64,000 nucleotides of DNA from Saccharopolyspora elongata (lineage in GTDB: Bacteria; Actinomycetota; Actinomycetes; Mycobacteriales; Pseudonocardiaceae), in assembly GCF_004348985.1 (NCBI RefSeq), contig NZ_SMKW01000033.1:1-64000 (forward strand), written 5' to 3'. The notes beneath the pieces were generated by a model. The model ran no database searches and was not told where the DNA came from. It saw only the letters and a list, made by a program, of their open reading frames with translations. The position numbers were made by a program, and so were the translations under genes. Below are positions 61,984 to 64,000 of the stretch, in pieces; position 1 is the first letter of the stretch; each line of letters opens with the position of its first letter.

Positions 61984-63143
61984 GAATCGAGCAGCTGCAG
62001 AAGTCCCGGGCTCGACTGACCGTCGACTTCAGGTTCCGTGACGTGGCTGAGGTATGGCTGGGCAAGGTCGCGCAGCGCCGAGCGGCGACGACCCGCGACA
62101 CCTATGAGCAGACCTTGAAGAGCGTCGTGCTCGACCGGATCGGCGACCTGCGTCTGCGGGAGATCAGCATTCCGGTCCTAGAAGAGTTTTTCGAGAAGCT
62201 CGAAGCGGACGGGTATTCGGCGAGCTACCGGCGATCGGTCCGCACGACCGTCCGGGGCACCCTCCAGGTGGCCGTTCGCTATGGGCTGCTGGGCAGCAAT
62301 CCGGTGCGGGAGGTCAGCCCGATCGAGGGCCGTCCGCGGAAGGTCCGCACGCTCACCACGGACGAGAGGCGTCGGCTGTTCGAGGGCATGGACAGGTTCG
62401 TCGTCGAGAGCTGCTACTCCAGCGGGTCGGATCTCCCGGACCTCGTCCGGTTCCTGCTTGGGACCGGCTGCCGCATCGGAGGAGCCGTGGCGGTGCGGTG
62501 GAAGGATGTCAATCTCACCGACAAACCCGTGGTCGTTGATGGCACGGAAATTCCGCCATGCTCAGTCTGGATCAACGGCAACATCGTCAACGTCAAGGGC
62601 AAGGGTTTGGTCCGGCACAACGGCAAGACGGAGAACGCCGTCCGCATGGTTGCCCTGCCCGAGTTCGTTGTCACGATGCTGACGGTGCGGTGGCTCATTG
62701 TGTGATCGGCAGCCCAGGCGGAGCGGCTCCGTGTGGACCCGCGCGGGACGCTCGACCAGGCGGACAGGCAGGAGCATCCGGCTGGGGGAGCGGAGGGCAC
62801 TGTTCAGGTCGAGCGCGGCCAGGCGTTCATGGCCGACCGTCTCGAGGAGTCTGTGTTCCCGTCCCGAACGCTGGGGTGGAAGAACCCGAACAACGTGCGG
62901 CGCGGCTGGCGAGTGATCCGGGAGGCGATCGGTCTCGGGTGGGTCACGCCGCACGTGTTCCGGAGGACGGCTGCCACTCTGCTCGATGATGCGAAGCTGA
63001 CCGCACGTCAGATCGCCGACGTCTTGGGCCATTCCCGGCCGTCGATGACCCAGGACCACTACTTGGGGCGTGGATCGGTCCATCCGGCAGCTGCAGCTGC
63101 CCTAGACTCCGCCTTCCGGCAAGCGAGCAGGATGCCGCTGTGA
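61984..63143 (+). pseudogene. Tyrosine integrase, C-terminal fragment with in-frame stop
   Basis: It begins inside the core-binding domain (IEQLQKSRARLTVDFRFRDVAEVWLGKVAQRR), then has the catalytic domain: first Arg in LLGTGCRIGGAVAVRW; HVFRRTAATLLDDAKLTARQIADVLGHSRPSMTQDHYLGRG holds the HxxR, His and Tyr nucleophile. A TGA at 62703-62705 interrupts the frame after VTMLTVRWLIV, and the same frame resumes and ends normally at 63143. The N-terminus is missing; its counterpart is at 55374-55804. Not functional as it stands. Confidence 0.88.
61986..62237 (+). repeat. 252-bp direct repeat of integrase core, right copy
   Basis: Partner of 55553-55804 (offset 6433 bp). The upstream 258 bp (61728-61985), after the last cargo gene, has no recognisable gene. 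Confidence 0.9.
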
Positions 63144-63393
63144 CGTCGGGTTCGCCTTGCGTCGCGACAAAGCCCTTTTCTCGCCACAACCCTCTCAGCC
63201 CACACCCGTTCAGGCGGTTAGGCAAACCCGTAGAGACTCCGGCGGCTCGACGTGACGCCCTCGCGACTTTGGAAGCCCGACTTGGGTGTCACGGTGGTCA
63301 GTACCGACACTTTGCCGTGAGCAGGGTGTCCCAGCGTTGGTCGTGGGCGCGAACAGCCTGCCCGCGGCCAACGCTCTGCAGACACAGCCCGCG

Positions 63394-64000
63394 TCACTGA
63401 CGGTATGCGGTGGTGGTTCCGGTGGTGGCGTTCCATTCGATGTAGCCGCCTTGGAAGTCGATTCGGCGTCCGGCGGGCACCGGGTATTCGTTGCTGGTGG
63501 GGTAACCCAGCCAGGACGTTTCCCAGCCAAGAGCGCTCCAGCGCTCCCGGATGGCTCCGTAGACGAGGTGGGCGCCGGTGGTGGGTGTCCAGTAGATGGA
63601 GGCGTTCTTGGTGAAGTGGTTGTAGCGGCCGAGTCCGTCGGGTGTGCCCAGTTCGTCGGTGGCGGGGTAGCCGGCGGGGCCTGTTTCCCAGCCGCTGGCG
63701 GCCCAGGCGTTGCGGATGGCTCCGTGGACGGCGTGCGCGCCGGTGTCCGGCGTCCAGTAGATCGAGGCGTCATGGGTGAAGTGGTTGAAACGGCCGATCG
63801 TGTCCGGCGTGGCCAGTTCGTCGGTGGTGGGGTAGACGCCCGCGGTCGGTCCGCCGAGCCGGTGGTAGGTGGCGTGGATGTCGCCCTTGACCCAGTGCGC
63901 TGCGAGGTCGCTGCGCCAGGCGATGGTGGAGAAGCCGCTACCGAACACCGTGGCTCGGCCGCCCTCAGGCCAGTTGGTTTCCACAGCGTAGACCGGGCCT
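63394..64000 (-). CDS. LGFP-repeat secreted protein (partial, 5' end outside window)
   Basis: The frame is open to the window edge (PVYAVETNWPEGGRATVFGSGFSTIAW at the truncated start), so the N-terminus is missing. Three LGFP-type units are visible: HRLGGPTAGVYPTTDELATPDTIGRFNHFTHDASIYWTPDTGAHAVHGAIRNAW, ASGWETGPAGYPATDELGTPDGLGRYNHFTKNASIYWTPTTGAHLVYGAIRERW, and LGWETSWLGYPTSNEYPV. LGFP repeats occur in exported actinobacterial hydrolases and envelope proteins and are thought to bind cell-wall glycans. The 250 bp between this stop and the integrase end (63144-63393) shows no gene. Confidence 0.88.
   Translation of the reverse strand, partial: GPVYAVETNWPEGGRATVFGSGFSTIAWRSDLAAHWVKGDIHATYHRLGGPTAGVYPTTDELATPDTIGRFNHFTHDASIYWTPDTGAHAVHGAIRNAWAASGWETGPAGYPATDELGTPDGLGRYNHFTKNASIYWTPTTGAHLVYGAIRERWSALGWETSWLGYPTSNEYPVPAGRRIDFQGGYIEWNATTGTTTAYRQ

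Noticed and set aside
63144-63393. Search for a second copy of the tRNA 3' end as the right attachment site
   Set aside because: No match to the T arm/acceptor sequence of 55193-55266 was seen here or elsewhere to the right; the right end may be lost or outside the window.

Overview
The window is high-GC actinobacterial chromosome, probably from a Pseudonocardiaceae-type organism (Saccharopolyspora-like; the genus is inference). The left half keeps the gene order I know from the Mycobacterium tuberculosis Rv1013-Rv1026 region: acyl-AMP ligase, pth, rplY, prs, glmU, TetR regulator, mfd, mazG, secreted transglycosylase (lpqU-like), eno, ftsB/divIC, DUF501 gene, ppx. lpqT was not seen, and several lineage genes are interposed.

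Region by region. 1-15.7 kb: ABC-F ATPase, acyl-AMP ligase, pth-rplY, prs-glmU, a TPR-GGDEF protein, tRNA-Gln, a fatty-acid desaturase with tandem operator dyads, TetR, and a sorbosone-dehydrogenase-like lipoprotein. 15.8-34.6 kb: mfd, a BCCT transporter, two lipoproteins, mazG, three related secreted transglycosylases, eno-ftsB-DUF501, an AidB-like acyl-CoA dehydrogenase and ppx. 34.8-40.4 kb: a complete peptide ABC importer (oppABCDF order). 40.5-46.3 kb: a TetR/NmrA divergon, an ABC-2 exporter with a small XRE regulator and a 5'-truncated tetR remnant, and an S10 peptidase. 46.4-52.0 kb: udgB, whose last ~87 bp recur twice downstream as diverged direct repeats that delimit two ~1 kb modules, followed by further toxin-antitoxin genes. 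52.3-55.3 kb: NDH-2, then a short peptide gene joined to an MvdD-like ATP-grasp gene, then a class I tRNA with a UAA anticodon. 55.4-63.1 kb: an integrative-element remnant. A tyrosine integrase is split into N- and C-terminal pieces that share a 252-bp direct repeat, and these flank 6.2 kb of lower-GC cargo. 63.4-64.0 kb: a partial LGFP-repeat protein.

The standout cargo (56.3-61.7 kb) is a five-gene, Pycsar-like set: a DUF5706-type membrane effector, a CRP-family cyclic-nucleotide sensor/regulator, a class III nucleotidyl-cyclase-like protein, a large P-loop protein with a disordered N-terminus, and a helical partner. The last three genes are linked by 4-nt GTGA overlaps. A near-consensus CRP site (TGTGA-N6-TCAC) lies between the regulator and the cyclase operon. 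The cyclase and the P-loop protein share a Q-N-x-N-N tag. I infer a cyclic-nucleotide anti-phage or conflict system with built-in transcriptional feedback.

A second theme is the intergenic DNA of the housekeeping half. It is full of AT-rich perfect palindromes built on TTTC-NNNN-GAAA (cores AATT, CATT/AATG, GCGC), plus a separate TTTT-GCCT-AAAA family. They almost always sit directly after stop codons and are often arranged as multi-hairpin composites in either orientation. They behave like a REP-like repeat family that may double as bidirectional terminators.
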